NCBI GenBank assembly: GCA_947034895.1
Contig: OX344763.1
Span: 75,411,093-75,475,092 of the forward strand
Reading direction: 5' to 3'
Length of the DNA stretch: 64,000 nt
Source: Rhytidiadelphus loreus
Taxonomy: Eukaryota; Streptophyta; Bryopsida; Hypnales; Hylocomiaceae
The notes under the pieces were generated by a model. That model was not told the origin of the DNA. It saw only the letters and a list, made by a program, of their open reading frames with translations, and made no database searches. The translations under genes were made by a program, and so were the position numbers. Positions 1 through 11,639 of the stretch are shown in pieces. Every line of letters begins with the position of its first letter. Position 1 is the stretch's first letter.

Positions 1-470
1 GATGTTCCTCCATCAATTTCTTGGTATTGAACATCACCGCTTTCAATGTGTTATCAAGCCATTCAAATAGTCTCGAAGAATATATCAAGTCAATGTCTGC
101 AAAATCATCGGATCCCTTTAGCTTGGTTAAAATCCGTGCCTGTAAATCGTTTGGCAAGGCCACACTACCAGTTGTAGGACACCTCAAATAGCTTGCCTCC
201 AAGAATTGTACACTTTTCCCTGCGTACCACTGGAGATACGCTTCGTATGCATATCGGGTATAACTCGGGGGAGGATAATTGGAGTCCTTGTCATGTGCTG
301 ACTTCTGCTTCTTGCCCTTCCGTCGCTCTTGACTCCCTCCTTCTTCGTTTTCATTTACAGCTATCGGAACCTCGAAAAAAATTGGATCATCGAGGTCCAG
401 ATCCCATAAAGACTTTCTCCTTGTAGTGTTGCCTTCATGTGGAAAAGCCGTGTTGTACTTAAAAACAATT
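1..470 (-). CDS. Kinase-like family protein, N-terminal part (runs off left edge)
   Basis: Reading the minus strand from about 470 down to 1 gives an open frame without stops that aligns with the N-terminal 165 residues of the kinase-like protein at 57020-58660. Shared blocks include S-AHDKD-x-YPP, the W-Y-x-G segment followed by V-x-FLE-x-YLR, and FNTKK near the window edge. The kinase domain itself would lie outside the window. No ATG is present in this frame: it opens after a TGA near 475, so the first exon or start is either spliced or damaged. The upstream array and box (541-1020) match those in front of the 57-kb copy. The family link is well supported by the shared blocks; whether this copy is functional cannot be judged. 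Confidence 0.7.
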
Positions 471-540
471 CAAAACCGTAGTTCAAAATTCGTAGATTGA
501 AAGGGCAAAAATTCCCACCCCAATTGAAACCCCAGCCCAC

Positions 541-573
541 GGGCACGCATCCAGCCACCTGAAGGTAGGTGAA
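541..573 (-). promoter_or_regulatory. Shared 5' box upstream of kinase-like paralog
   Basis: On the minus strand this reads TTCACCTACCTTCAGGTGGC followed by TGGATGCGTGCCC. Close relatives occur at 6112, 8975, 58761 (minus) and 63645, and a weaker one at 52155 (minus), each between a GC motif array and a gene start. The role is unknown: a core promoter, a 5' UTR element or a conserved element end are all possible. Confidence 0.55.
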
Positions 574-1020
574 AGACAGTGCGCAAGGCTAAAGTAAGGT
601 GAGAATCGGAAGTGGGGCTAACGCTTAAGTACCCGAAGTCGCCTCAGGGCGCGTGCGTTTGGGTGACTGCAGGTCGGGAGGGGGCAACTGCGGGTCAGAA
701 GAGGGCGACTGCGGGTCTGAAGACAGCGGGAATGGGCGACTGCGCATCAAAGGCGACTGCGGATCGTGGGCGACCGTGGGTACCAACTAAACCATCCCGA
801 AACTTGCACACGCGGTCGCCCACAAAGAAGTCTCCTTGACCCACAGTCGCCCCTACGCGCAGTCGCCCCACTGGAGATTGAGTTTGCATTTTCCAAAAAT
901 TTAGTCTCCCTCCTTGACCCGCAGTCGCCCCCTACGCGCAGTCTCCCTGATTCAAATGTGATTTTTGCTTCGTCGATGACCCGCGGTTGCCCCTGACCCG
1001 AGGTCGCCCTAAACCAACAA
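574..1020. repeat. GC motif array (ACCCGNNGTCGCCC), both orientations
   Basis: Irregular tandem copies of the 14-bp motif. From about 660 to 790 they read GGGCGACTGCGGGT on the plus strand (so ACCCGCAGTCGCCC toward the minus-strand gene); from about 800 to 1010 the orientation is reversed. Spacers are 5-25 bp and vary in sequence. ORFs predicted through this block are by-products of the repeat. Confidence 0.85.
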
Positions 1021-1315
1021 CCATTTTGACCCAACACTAATTAGCATCTTCAGCATATTCTAATTGATTTTTCCTTATCTCACATACAAAATTGGTAATA
1101 AATGTTAGGCGTTAGTTCATATCAAAGACATGGCAAGGCAATGGAAGAATTATTCTCACAATGTGAAGGGGTTCCCAAACCCTAAACCCTAGACCCTAGA
1201 CCTTGGAAAACAACAATGAAACTTTTATCTAGAATCAAATCCTTAAACCTACATAAAATACTTACACATCCTACATGAGATGTAGTGTTTTAGACCTAAA
1301 ACCGAATCATGTCTT
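1021..1315. other. Unassigned AT-rich spacer
   Basis: No gene or clear repeat seen, apart from a few CCCTAAACCCTAGACCC telomere-like words near 1168-1200. Confidence 0.4.
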
Positions 1316-4300
1316 TTTTGTCTTGTTGAATTTGTAAAGAAATTGGAGGAGGTAACATATAATTAAAGGGAATTAGAAACAATAAGGGAGAGGTCCCAAA
1401 AAAAACACGATCTCGTGAATCATGCCCAAATAAATCTAATTACACCTCCCCACTATTAGAATGTACATAAAACTTTCATTTGGAACTTCTTGCCAAAGGA
1501 GTGTGGGAGAACTAATGCAAAACCTAGGATTTGTCTGTCTTGTTGATTTTGGAAACAAAATGGAGGAAGTAACATATGATTAAAGGGAATTAGGAACAAT
1601 AAGGGAGAGGTCCCAAAAAAAACACCATCTCGTGAAACATGCCCAAATAAATCTAATTACACCTCCTCACTATTAGAATGTACATAAAACTTTCATTTGC
1701 AACTTCTTGCCAAAGGAGTGTTGGAGAGCTAATGCAAAACCTAGGATTTGTTTGTCTTGTTGAATTTGTAAAGAAAATGGAGGAAGTAACATATGATTAA
1801 AGGGAATTAGAAACAATAAGGGAGAGGTCCCAAAGAAAACACCATCTCGTGAAACATGCCCAAATAAATCTAATTACACCTCCCCACTATTAGAATGTAC
1901 ATAAAACTTTCATTTGCAACTTCTTGCCAAAGGAGTGTGGGAGAACTAATGCAAAACCTAGGATTTGTCTGTCTTGTTGATTTTGGAAACAAAATGGAGG
2001 AAGTAACATATGGTTAAAGGGAATTAGAAACAATAAGGGAGAGGTCCCAAAGAAAACACCATCTCGTGAAACATGCCCAAATAAATCTAATTACACCTCC
2101 CCACCATTAGAATGTACATAAAACTTTCATTTGGAACTTCTTGCCAAAGGAGTGTGGGAGAACTAATGCAAAACCTAGGATTTGTCTGTCTTGTTGATTT
2201 TGGAAACAAAATCGAGGAAGTAACATATGATTAAAGGGAATTAGAAAACAATAAGGGAGAGGTCCCAAAAAAAACACCATCTCGTGAAACATGCCCAAAT
2301 AAATCTAATTACACCTCCCCACTATTAGAATGTACATAAAACTTTCATTTGGAACTTCTTGCCAAAGGAGTGTGGAAGAACTAATGCAAAACCTAGGATT
2401 TGTTTGTCTTGTTGAATTTGTAAACAAAATGGAGGAAGTTACATATGATTAAAGGGAATTAGGAACAATAAGGGAGAGGTCCCAAAAGAAACACCATCTC
2501 GTGAATCATGCCCAAATAAATCTAATTACACCTCCTCACTATTAGAATGTACATAAAACTTTCATTTGCAACTTCTTGCCAAAGGAGTGTTGGAGAGCTA
2601 ATGCAAAACCTAGGATTTGTTTGTCTTGTTGAATTTGTAAACAAAATGGAGGATGTTACATATGATTAAATGGAATTAGAAACAATAAGGGAGAGGTCCC
2701 AAAAAAAACACCATCTCGTGAATCATGCCCAAATAAATCTAATTACACCTCCTCACTATTAGAATGTACATAAAACTTTCATTTGGAACTTCTTGCCAAA
2801 GGGGTGTGGGAGAACTAATGCAAAACCTAGGATTTGCTTGTCTTGTTGAATTTGGAAACAAAATGGAGGATGTTACATATGATTAAATGGAATTAGAAAC
2901 AATAAGGGAGAGGTCCCAAAAAAAACACGATCTCGTGAATCATGCCCAAATAAATCTAATTACACCTCCCCACTATTAGAATGTACATAAAACTTTCATT
3001 TGGAACTTCTTGCCAAAGGAGTGTGAGAGAACTAATGCAAAACCTAGGATTTGTTTGTCTTGTTGAATTTGTAAAGAAAATGGAGGAAGTAACATATGAT
3101 TAAAGGGAATTAGAAAACAATAAGGGAGAGGTCCCAAAAAAAACACCATCTCGTGAAACATGCCCAAATAAATCTAATTACACCTCTCCACTATTAGAAT
3201 GTACATAAAACTTTCATTTGGAACTTCTTGCCAAAGGAGTGTGGGAGAACTAATGCAAAACCTAGGATTTGTCTGTCTTGTTGAATTTGTAAAGAAAATG
3301 GAGGAAGTAACATATGATTAAAGGGAATTAGAAACAATAAGGGAGAGGTCCCAAAGAAAACACCATCTCGTGAAACATGCCCAAATAAATCTAATTACAC
3401 CTCCCCACTATTAGAATGTACATAAAACTTTCATTTGCAACTTCTTGCCAAAGGAGTGTGGGAGAACTAATGCAAAACCTAGGATTTGCTTGTCTTGTTG
3501 AATTTGGAAACAAAATGGAGGATGTTACATATGATTAAATGGAATTAGAAACAATAAGGGAGAGGTCCCAAAAAAAACACCATCTCGTGAATCATGCCCA
3601 AATAAATCTAATTACACCTCCTCACTATTAGAATGTACATAAAACTTTCATTTGCAACTTCTTGCCAAAGGAGTGTTGGAGAGCTAATGCAAAACCTAGG
3701 ATTTGTTTGTCTTGTTGAATTTGTAAACAAAATGGAGGATGTTAGATATGATTAAATGGAATTAGAAACAATAAGGGAGAGGTCCCAAAGAAAACACGAT
3801 CTCGTGAAACATGCCCAAATAAATCTAATTACACCTCCTCACTATTAGAATGTACATAAAACTTTCATTTGCAACTTCTTGCCAAAGGAGTGTGGGAGAA
3901 CTAATGCAAAACCTAGGATTTGCTTGTCTTGTTGAATTTGTAAACAAAATGGAGGATGTTACATATGATTAAATGGAATTAGAAACAATAAGGGAGAGGT
4001 CCCAAAAAAAACACGATCTCGTGAATCATGCCCAAATAAATCTAATTACACCTCCCCACTATTAGAATGTACATAAAACTTTCATTTGGAACTTCTTGCC
4101 AAAGGAGTGTTGGAGAACTAATGCAAAACCTAGGATTTGTTTGTCTTGTTGAATTTGTAAAGAATATGGAGGAAGTAACATATGATTAAAGGGAATTAGA
4201 AAACAATAAGGGAGAGGTCCCAAAAAAAACACCATCTCGTGAAACATGCCCAAATAAATCTAATTACACCTCTCCACTATTAGAATGTACATAAAACTTT

Positions 4301-5083
4301 CATTTGGAACTTCTTGCCAAAGGAGTGTGGGAGAACTAATGCAAAACCTAGGATTTGTCTGTCTTGTTGATTTTGGAAACAAAATGGAGGAAGTAACATA
4401 TGATTAAAGGGAATTAGGAACAATAAGGGAGAGGTCCCAAAAAAAACACCATCTCGTGAAACATGCCCAAATAAATCTAATTACACCTCCTCACTATTAG
4501 AATGTACATAAAACTTTCATTTGGAACTTCTTGCCAAAGGAGTGTGGGAGAACTAATGCAAAACCTAGGATTTGTCTGTCTTGTTGATTTTGGAAACAAA
4601 ATGGAGGAAGTAACATATGATTAAAGGGAATTAGGAACAATAAGGGAGAGGTCCCAAAAAAAACACCATCTCGTGAATCATGCCCAAATAAATCTAATTA
4701 CACCTCCTCACTATTAGAATGTACATAAAACTTTCATTTGGAACTTCTTGCCAAAGGAGTGTGGGAGAACTAATGCAAAACCTAGGATTTGTTTGTCTTG
4801 TTGAATTTGTAAACAAAATGGAGGAAGTAACATATGATTAAAGGGAATTAGAAACAATAAGGGAGAGGTCCCAAAGAAAACACGATCTCGTGAAACATGC
4901 CCAAATAAATCTAATTACACCTCCCCACTATTAGAATGTACATAAAACTTTCATTTGCAACTTCTTGCCAAAGGAGTGTTGGAGAGCTAATGCAAAACCT
5001 AGGATTTGTTTGTCTTGTTGAATTTGTAAACAAAATGGAGGAAGTAACATATGATTAAAGGGAATTAGAAACAATAAGGGAGA
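1316..5083. repeat. 217-bp satellite, about 17 tandem copies
   Basis: The word AACTTTCATT recurs at 1471, 1688, 1905, 2122, 2340, 2557, 2774, 2991, 3209 and so on to 4946, a spacing of 217 bp (218 where a run of A is longer). Copies are about 95% alike and differ at a few linked positions (GTCTGTC/GTTTGTC/GCTTGTC, AAGTAAC/GATGTTAC, CACC/CACG). The 63-codon minus-strand ORFs found in three copies exist only because of an extra A at those units (units 4, 8 and 13) and are not genes. The array ends abruptly at the GC-rich block after 5083. Confidence 0.95.
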
Positions 5084-6070
5084 GGGTTTCCGGAAAAAAA
5101 TTAATCTTGTGAAATATGCCCATACCCGCAGTCGCCTAAAGCGTTGTCACCCTAGAACCCCAGGTCTGATTTTGGAAGTGATCTGGGGACCCGTAGTCGC
5201 CCCCTACGCGCAGTCGCCCTGATGGAAGGGGGGAGATTGCATTTTCAAAAAGTTTGGTGTCTCCCACTTTGACCCGCCCTCGCCCCCTACACGCAGTCGC
5301 CCTGATGGAAGGGGGGAGATTGCATTTTCAAAAAGTTTGGTGTCTCCCACCTTGACCCGCCCTCGCCCCCTACGCGAAGTCGCCCTGATGGAAGGGGTTA
5401 GATTGCATTTTCAAAAAGTTTGGTGTCTCCCACCTTGACCCGCACTCGCCCCCTACGCGAAGTCGCCCTGATGGAAGGGGGCAGATTGCATTTTCAAAAA
5501 GTTTGGTGTCTCCCACCTTGACCCGCACTCGCCCCCTACGCGCAGTCGCCCTGATTGAAGGGGGGAGATTGCATTTTGAAATAGTTAGGTTGCTCCCACC
5601 TTGACCCGCAGTCCCCCCCTACGCGCAATCGCCCTGATGGAAGGGGGGAGATTGCATTTTCGAAATTTTTGGTGTCTCCCACCTTGACCTGCAGTCGCTC
5701 CCTACGCGTAGTCGCCCCCTACGTGCAATCGCCCTGATTGAGGGCGGAAAATTATTTGGTGTCTCCCTCCCCCTCCATATGGGCGACTGCGCGTAGGGGG
5801 CGACTGCGGGTCAAGGAGTTTGTATTTTCTCCTTGACCCGCAGTCGCCCCCTATGCGCAGTCGCCCTGATGGAGGGGGGATTTTGAAATGTGTTTCCCCC
5901 TCAAGGACCCGAGGTCACCCTGACCCGAGGTCGCCCTTGAAAGACGCGAGGGATCCTTGGACCGGATCCGCGGTCGCCCCACGCGCAGTTGCCCCATGCG
6001 CAGTCGCCTTAGAATCCGTGTTAGGGTTAGCGCATGCGCCCCTGGTGACCGCGGGTATTTCATGGGTTGT
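5084..6070 (+). repeat. 83-bp minisatellite and GC motif array
   Basis: From about 5180 to 5720 an 83-bp unit is repeated six to seven times (GATGG/GATTG word at 5221, 5304, 5387, 5470, 5553, 5636). Each unit carries one or two motif copies (CTACGCGCAGTCGCCC) followed by a GGGGGGAGATTGCATTTTC stretch. From 5720 to 6070 the motif continues irregularly, with one stretch near 5783-5815 in the opposite orientation. The block lies directly upstream of the box at 6112 and the spliced gene. Confidence 0.9.
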
Positions 6071-6111
6071 TCCAACCTGTGGTCCATAATTTTCATAACT
6101 ACGCCTTGTAG

Positions 6112-6144
6112 TTCACCTACCTTGTAGTGGCTGAATGTGGGCCC
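6112..6144 (+). promoter_or_regulatory. Shared 5' box
   Basis: Reads TTCACCTACCTTGTAGTGGC then TGAATGTGGGCCC. Near-identical to the box at 8975 and to the minus-strand boxes at 541 and 58761. It lies about 40 bp after the array and about 110 bp before the first candidate exon of the next gene. Confidence 0.6.
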
Positions 6145-6256
6145 AATGTTGTGGAGGTCTCGTGTTTTTTTTGGTTTCCAACAAACAGCCAACAATACAG
6201 CAGACACTTCTTGTATACTTCAACGAACCCAAAATCTTTTCCATTAGTTTAGGATA

Positions 6257-7308
6257 GTGAGAATATCAAAGCCATTTGATGTAGAGGGCCTTGAAACGGC
6301 AATTGCATTCATTGTGGCAAAGTTGTTGAATAATAAGGATGCACATACAAATGGGTGTGAAGTCACCAAAAAAGGGTACACTAAATTCACATTTAAAACA
6401 ATTAGCAATTCAAATGAAAATGATTCATTTGGTTCTTCATTGATTCTCTTTCATTTTTGGGTGTTATAGTAACGTAGGGGGGCCTCAATTGTTATGTAGC
6501 CTATTCAAATTTAATCTTCTTGCATTGCTAATGATTAGTTATTTGGCTCCTTACAGGCTTAATGGCAGGTGTTCAATTTAGCAAGTGCTCAGAGGAAGTC
6601 ATAATTATTCTCGACTTTTGGAAAGGCTACAAATTGTATTGCTTTGTTCATTATGGCCAGTGCAATGAGTCCAAAGGCCATTTCCAAGCCAGCAAAATGG
6701 GTGAGTAAAATATTGCCCTTCATTTTGTATAGGTGATTTGAATCCTTGAATAATGAAATGAACATGTATTAATGAACATTTCTAGTTGGATAGTTGGTGG
6801 TGGACACTTCATCTCACTATTAGTGCTTATTTGCTGCAGGAAGAGTGATGTGTTTGATACAAAACACACGCGATATTGTTTGGGGAGCCAAATTTGATGA
6901 GGCCATTAGGGAGGGGTGGGCCATGATGGAAGAATATGTGTGGGTTCGGCAAGGAAAAGATTGCACAAACCTCAGGTTCGGTTGTTCTAGTATAGAACTT
7001 GTATTATAAGATTATATGCTAAAAATACCCATATGTAGTTGTTATGTTTTAATATTTATTGATATGGGGGGTCGGGAGATGTAGGGCTTTATTAGAAGAA
7101 TTTGAGGATGTCGAGAAACTTTCCGAGTCTGAGAATGGATGCTTGTTGTTACAACTCATTAAGGTTAGTGCAATACCACAACACGAGTTAATATACTTGC
7201 TAGGTTAATATTGTTTGTACCCCATTCTGTGAATATCATATGTACTAATGACAATTCCACCTTAAGATGATGAGCACGGGACGGAACGCACATTTACACA
7301 ATCTCTGA
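6257..7308 (+). CDS. Small spliced gene of unknown function (at least four exons)
   Basis: Three introns join into one open frame with correct phases. The exon ending at 6700 (donor GTGAGT) joins 6840-6975 (acceptor TGCAG, donor GTTCGG), then 7085-7163 (acceptor TGTAG, donor GTTAGT), then 7267-7308, which ends in TGA. The frame contains an in-frame ATG at 6562. Downstream of it, 46 codons lead into stretches such as WGAKFDEAIREGWAMMEEY and ALLEEFEDVEKLSESE, rich in acidic and aromatic residues. An upstream open stretch (6257-6469) may be an earlier exon, but its start is a GTG and the link is uncertain. I recognise no domain. The shared 5' box and the array sit just upstream, as for the other genes here. 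Exons 2-3 are the best supported part. Confidence 0.5.
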
Positions 7309-8655
7309 GCATTCAAATCAACACCACGGATATCTTTGAGCGGACCAATAATAGGTTAAACCAAGCTCACGCAAACTTGGACAACCTTGTGCCACGGGCA
7401 AATCGTTTGTGACTAGAGACATTGTTGTGGTGTATCAAACGGTAGCCTTGTACCATGGCATAAGACCCTATTTTGATTTTTGAGTTGGGATCATAAAAAG
7501 AAATAAGTTATTTATGAAGATAATAGTACTAAAGTCATGCTAGACATGTGAAATAGCAATGTGCTTGACAAAGAACTTCATTTTACATTTCTATGATTTT
7601 GCTAACAATGCATGGATTGTTTATCTCAGATGGATGATCATATTTTGCTAAACAGTCCATGGTATATGAATGTTTAATTGGTTAGTGCCCAATACTTTAA
7701 TGGTTTACATATGTGACCCCCCCAAAAAAATATATACCCATAAATGTGACCTTCCCAATAAAATATATACCCATAAATGTTGTGGCTTGTTATTCTTGGT
7801 TCACAAGTTTGAAATCCCCAAATATTGAAAATGTACAAATGTATGCCCTTGATTTAATCCCTTTGTTTGTAAATATGATGGCTACACTTTTAATTAATAT
7901 GAAACAAGTTTTATTGTTTGGATACCTATATATGTATACATAAATAAAATTTGAATAAAACCATAAAAACAGCTGGGAAATAGCTATGACAATTAATTGT
8001 GACAATTAGTTCCCAGCTACACCTTCACGGTGCTTGATGAAGCACATGATAAAAGTTATATGGGAGCTCATGCTGTCACACCCAATCCTTATGGGATATT
8101 TGAACAACCATCTTACTACACCTATCCTATGCATTGTATAATTGATTATATTGAGTTTTGTTCTCTCACTCAATTTATAATGTGTCAATCACACTTCACC
8201 ATAAATGAATAACATGTATTTATCCCTCAATTCCCAAACCCCTTCTTTTGGAGCTCTCCGAAAGTGGTCTACATTGATCAAGAATCCCACATTCTTCATA
8301 GTTGGATCTTGTTTTACAATGGATTCACCATACAAATTCAAACTAAACATAATAGAGATTGCATTGGAAAATAAAACGCAACCATGTGAATCATGGATGG
8401 TAAATTTCTTATGTTTGATTATTTTCTTATTGAAATTGCAGAAGTGATGTTAGGGTGGGAATCTTCTTTTTGCATGTCAAATCTAATAAGTTGCAACAAT
8501 AATTAATAAAATGGCTAAAGATACATAACCCGAATTTTTAAATAAAAGATGAAAAGGTGCAATACATTTTTATGAAGTGCATTGGTAACTAAAACTTATG
8601 TCCACAATTTTGTGTAAGAGAACTTCAAAGTGAAAGTCTTAGAGGTTCAGAAATT
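7309..8655. other. AT-rich intergenic sequence
   Basis: No convincing gene. Short ORFs near 7713, 8030 and 8205 have AT-rich, low-complexity content and no partner or paralog in the window. A direct repeat of the type ATATACCCATAAATGT occurs at 7731 and 7768. Confidence 0.45.
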
Positions 8656-8960
8656 CAAAATCCCGCCCTGTACCCGTAGTCGCCCACCCGCGGTCGCCCC
8701 ACTGTAGGGGTCCAGAAATTACTCTGTGGTGCCCCACCCGCGGTCACCCATCCCCACTAGCCCCAGACCCGCTGTCGCCCAGGACCCCAATACTTCTATA
8801 GCCTTCGACCCGCGGTCGCCCATCCCCAGTAGCCCTAGCCCCGCAGTCGCCCTACCCACAGTCGCTCTCAGACCTGCACGCGCCCCTTCCCACACTCGCC
8901 TCGGGGCGAGTGCGGGTTAATTAGCTGTCTCCCCACCCGACTTCGCCACTTTCCCTTCTT
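8656..8960 (+). repeat. GC motif array upstream of coiled-coil gene
   Basis: About ten copies of ACCCGCGGTCGCCC, ACCCGTAGTCGCCC and relatives, mostly on the plus strand, the same sense as the gene that follows. The array ends 15-20 bp before the box at 8975. Confidence 0.85.
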
Positions 8961-8974
8961 GCTGCGTACTGCCT

Positions 8975-9007
8975 TTCACCTACTTTACAGTGGCTGATTG
9001 CGTGCCC
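8975..9007 (+). promoter_or_regulatory. Shared 5' box upstream of coiled-coil gene
   Basis: TTCACCTACTTTACAGTGGC followed by TGATTGCGTGCCC. It lies 180 bp before the inferred start codon at 9188. A 32-bp direct duplication (beginning GCTAGATAATACTTTGCGG) at about 9078 and 9113 lies between box and gene. Confidence 0.6.
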
Positions 9008-9187
9008 AAGAGCTTGGGTTTTGAGTTTCACTTACATGTGGCTCATGTTCTTGATTTTACTCCATCACTCAGTAATCGCTAGATAATACTTTGCGGTTTA
9101 GGGTTAAGTTTAGCTAGATAATACTTTGCGGTTTAGGGTTAAGTTTAGATTCCTTGCCCCAAATCTCGAGACTCGAGAGCATCTCCA

Positions 9188-10733
9188 ATGGCGGACCACA
9201 AGAAGAAGACCAAGGCAAAAGGAGCCATGCACCCTAGGCAACGACGCATCCTTTTGGACCCAGCGTGTGCGGCCTACTGAGGTTGGGATCGAATTACGGA
9301 CCACTGGACCGCCAAGACTTGTAAGTCCTTCATGGGGTGGTGCCACATCGACAAGTTATTCCCCTATCATCGGCACTACATGAATCGGCGCAACAATACG
9401 GCCAATTTGCATCCATGCCGTAATGATGCATTTGTGCAACGTTGTATCGAAATTTATCGATACTTGTATGGCACATATTCAGTGCCCAGGAGCGAAGTCC
9501 CGTATTTCATATGTGCAATGGTATATGCAGAACTCATTTTGTTTCGAAGCGTGGATTGGAGTTCAATCAAGGGAGTGAAGCATGCTCGCCTTCCACCGAC
9601 AAAAGACATTCCAAAGGCGGCTCTATCTGCCAATCCACGTGAAGGGCTAGGCCAGAAGAAAAACTTGAAGGAGGGAGTGCCCGATGAGCAGTTTCATTGG
9701 ATGTCATCTGATTCATCTTCGGGAGAGGAAGACAACCTTGGTGAAGACCCTCCAATGGAGCCCCAAAACATGGCAATGGTGGCTTCTACTTCACAAAATT
9801 TACCTCCCCCGAGAATGGAAGAAGAGGGTGAACCAACTAGGCAACCACAAAATCTTGATATTTTGCCTCTTGCTATGGTGAATCCGATTACAGTCCCTCG
9901 CACTGAAGAAGACGAAGTTTTGCAGTATGTGCTTGCATGCATGCAAGAAGCAGAAGATGATGTTTTTTGGACAGAGATGGAAACAGAAGAAGATGTGAAG
10001 CCTTCTTTGTTCCAATTGGATTGTGTTGATGACATGTACCGAAGTGAGGAATTCGTTGAAGATGGAATTGTCCCTGACACAGTAATGTTGGACACCAAAG
10101 TTGTTTACAAAGCTCAACTCAAGAAGCTTCTAAATGAATTGGATGAAAAGCATCTAGAATGTGAGAAGCTTCGCAATCAAGAAACGCAAACTTTGAGTGG
10201 AGATATTGTGAATAGCTTACGTGCTGAACTTGAAAGTCGGCAAGTTCTTTTGTCAACGCAAATAACAAAGATTTTAGACTTGGAAGCATTTTACCTTAGA
10301 TTCTCTTCTCGGCATGCTGGAGGATCTAGTTCTTCTAGCAATGAGTTTGCGAAAGCGAGGGGTGGAAGAAACACGATCAAGATTAAATTCCTTGAAAGCA
10401 TTAAAGGACAAAGCCCCCCTTGACCGTGTTGCAGAAATGTGTGGTTGGAAAGACGTGGCTACTAAACAAACATTGTCTCTTACGGAAGTAGTTGACTTGA
10501 AAAAGAAGCTTGGGGTTTCTTTGTCATTGGATCCAAAATTGGAAGAACATCGGGATGCACTGAAGGCGGTTTTGAAGTTCCAAAAATCATACAAGCAATT
10601 TTGGTTGGAAAAGAAGTTGGGGAAGGATGACCGATACCTTAGGAATTTGCAGTTGGAAGGTAGGAAAGTCTTGTATGAGATGGAACGTGAGGCTCATAAC
10701 TGCAAAGAAAAGGCCAAAATGGATGTTGAATGA
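9188..10733 (+). pseudogene. Coiled-coil protein family, damaged copy
   Basis: Homologous along its length to the intact 525-residue protein at 50477-52054. The start was chosen by that comparison: ATG at 9188 (MADHKKK) matches MAPPFKK of the other copy. An in-frame TGA at 9278-9280 interrupts the N-terminus; the frame then stays open from 9332 (GWCHIDKLFPY block) to a TGA at 10421. The true C-terminus (VEETRSRLN onward) continues in another frame to 10733, so there is a frameshift or small deletion near 10350-10370. The middle is acidic and the C-terminal half has heptad-like Leu/Glu/Lys content suggesting coiled coils. Molecular function unknown. The gene has the array-box arrangement upstream. 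Confidence 0.75.
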
Positions 10734-11060
10734 TTTTCATTTTTAGCACATTTTTGAGGACTATGTATATTCCATCTTATATATATATAAAAGGATATTA
10801 TCCATTTTGAACATTCAAATGCAAGCACATTGAATTCTATGTAGTTCCTTGACAAGAGTACATAAATATAGATATGAATTTTTGGTTATTTATGTTTGCA
10901 ATGTTGTGAATACTTGAATATTCTAGGAATTTTGGCAGGAAAATGACCTTGGGAGTTCGGACTTTCGGAATTAAAAGAGAATTAAAAAAAAAAGGAAAAT
11001 TCAAAACTTGCCGGATTGGAAAAGAACTTGTTATTGAAGTTCAGAGCAATTGTCACGGCT
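10734..11060. other. 3' flank of coiled-coil copy
   Basis: AT-rich with a (TA)n stretch near 10780. No gene seen; presumably 3' UTR and spacer. Confidence 0.4.
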
Positions 11061-11061
11061 A

Positions 11062-11212
11062 GGGTGAATTGACCTACTCATTGCCACTCCAGGGCAAACA
11101 CTAGAATTTTTTATTTTCCAGGCTTATTTTTTTTGTGGAAATTCTGAGTTCATAGTTTCAATCATAGGCCCCAAATTACCCCAGGGGATGCAAGAATTAT
11201 CCAAACAAATGG
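11062..11212 (+). mobile_element. Truncated copy of a 0.2-kb TIR element (MITE-like)
   Basis: Begins GGGTGAATTGACCTACTCAT and runs through a stretch clearly homologous to the minus strand of 52397-52610 (shared blocks: CATTGCC..CCAGGGC, AATTCTGA, GGCCCCAAATTAC, GATGCAAGAATTA). The right terminal repeat is missing and the copy ends where the GC array starts. Confidence 0.65.
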
Positions 11213-11396
11213 CAGTCGCCCGTTCCTGGACCCGCAGTCGCCCATTCCTAGACCCGCAGTCGCCTGTTTCTGGACCCGAAGTCGCCCATTACTGGACCCG
11301 TGGCGCCCACTTCTGGACCCACAGTCGCCCATCACCTGACTTATTTCAGGTTTTTGGACCCACATTCTCTCATGGGGCGACCGCGGGTCCAAGGAG
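11213..11396 (+). repeat. GC motif array 5' of hAT gene
   Basis: Six ACCCGCAGTCGCCC-type copies on the plus strand, with one reversed copy (GGGGCGACCGCGGGTCC) at about 11374. Spacer words such as TTCCTGG/TTCTGG repeat between motifs. Confidence 0.85.
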
Positions 11397-11403
11397 TTTT
11401 CTT

Positions 11404-11409
11404 GTATAA
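11404..11409 (+). promoter_or_regulatory. Putative TATA box of hAT copy 1
   Basis: TATAAA lies between the array and the transposase gene. The following 230 bp share blocks with the minus-strand hAT copy (CTTGGA.CTTC, AAGAGGCTTCATGC, GGCTTTGTCAT...), which also has TATAAA (48808-48813) at the corresponding place. The conserved position supports a promoter and 5' UTR. Confidence 0.55.
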
Positions 11410-11639
11410 AGTTCTAGGGGTACCCCTTGTTTTATCACCTTGGCTCCGTTGATAAAACTCTTGTCTTGGACCTTCGAAAGAGGCTTCATGCGGACGTTTA
11501 ACTTCTTCGGAGGACAACAACCGTGTTTAGAAGGGTTTACAAGACCACTCTAAGCGGGTTGCTTTGTCATTACATCTTCCATAGTATTAGTGTGATTATT
11601 GTAGTCATTTTCTTTGAAGACCCAGTGTTGATCTACTAC

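Noticed and set aside
2107..4253. Three near-identical 63-codon ORFs on the minus strand
   Set aside because: Part of the 217-bp satellite; open only in units with an additional A.
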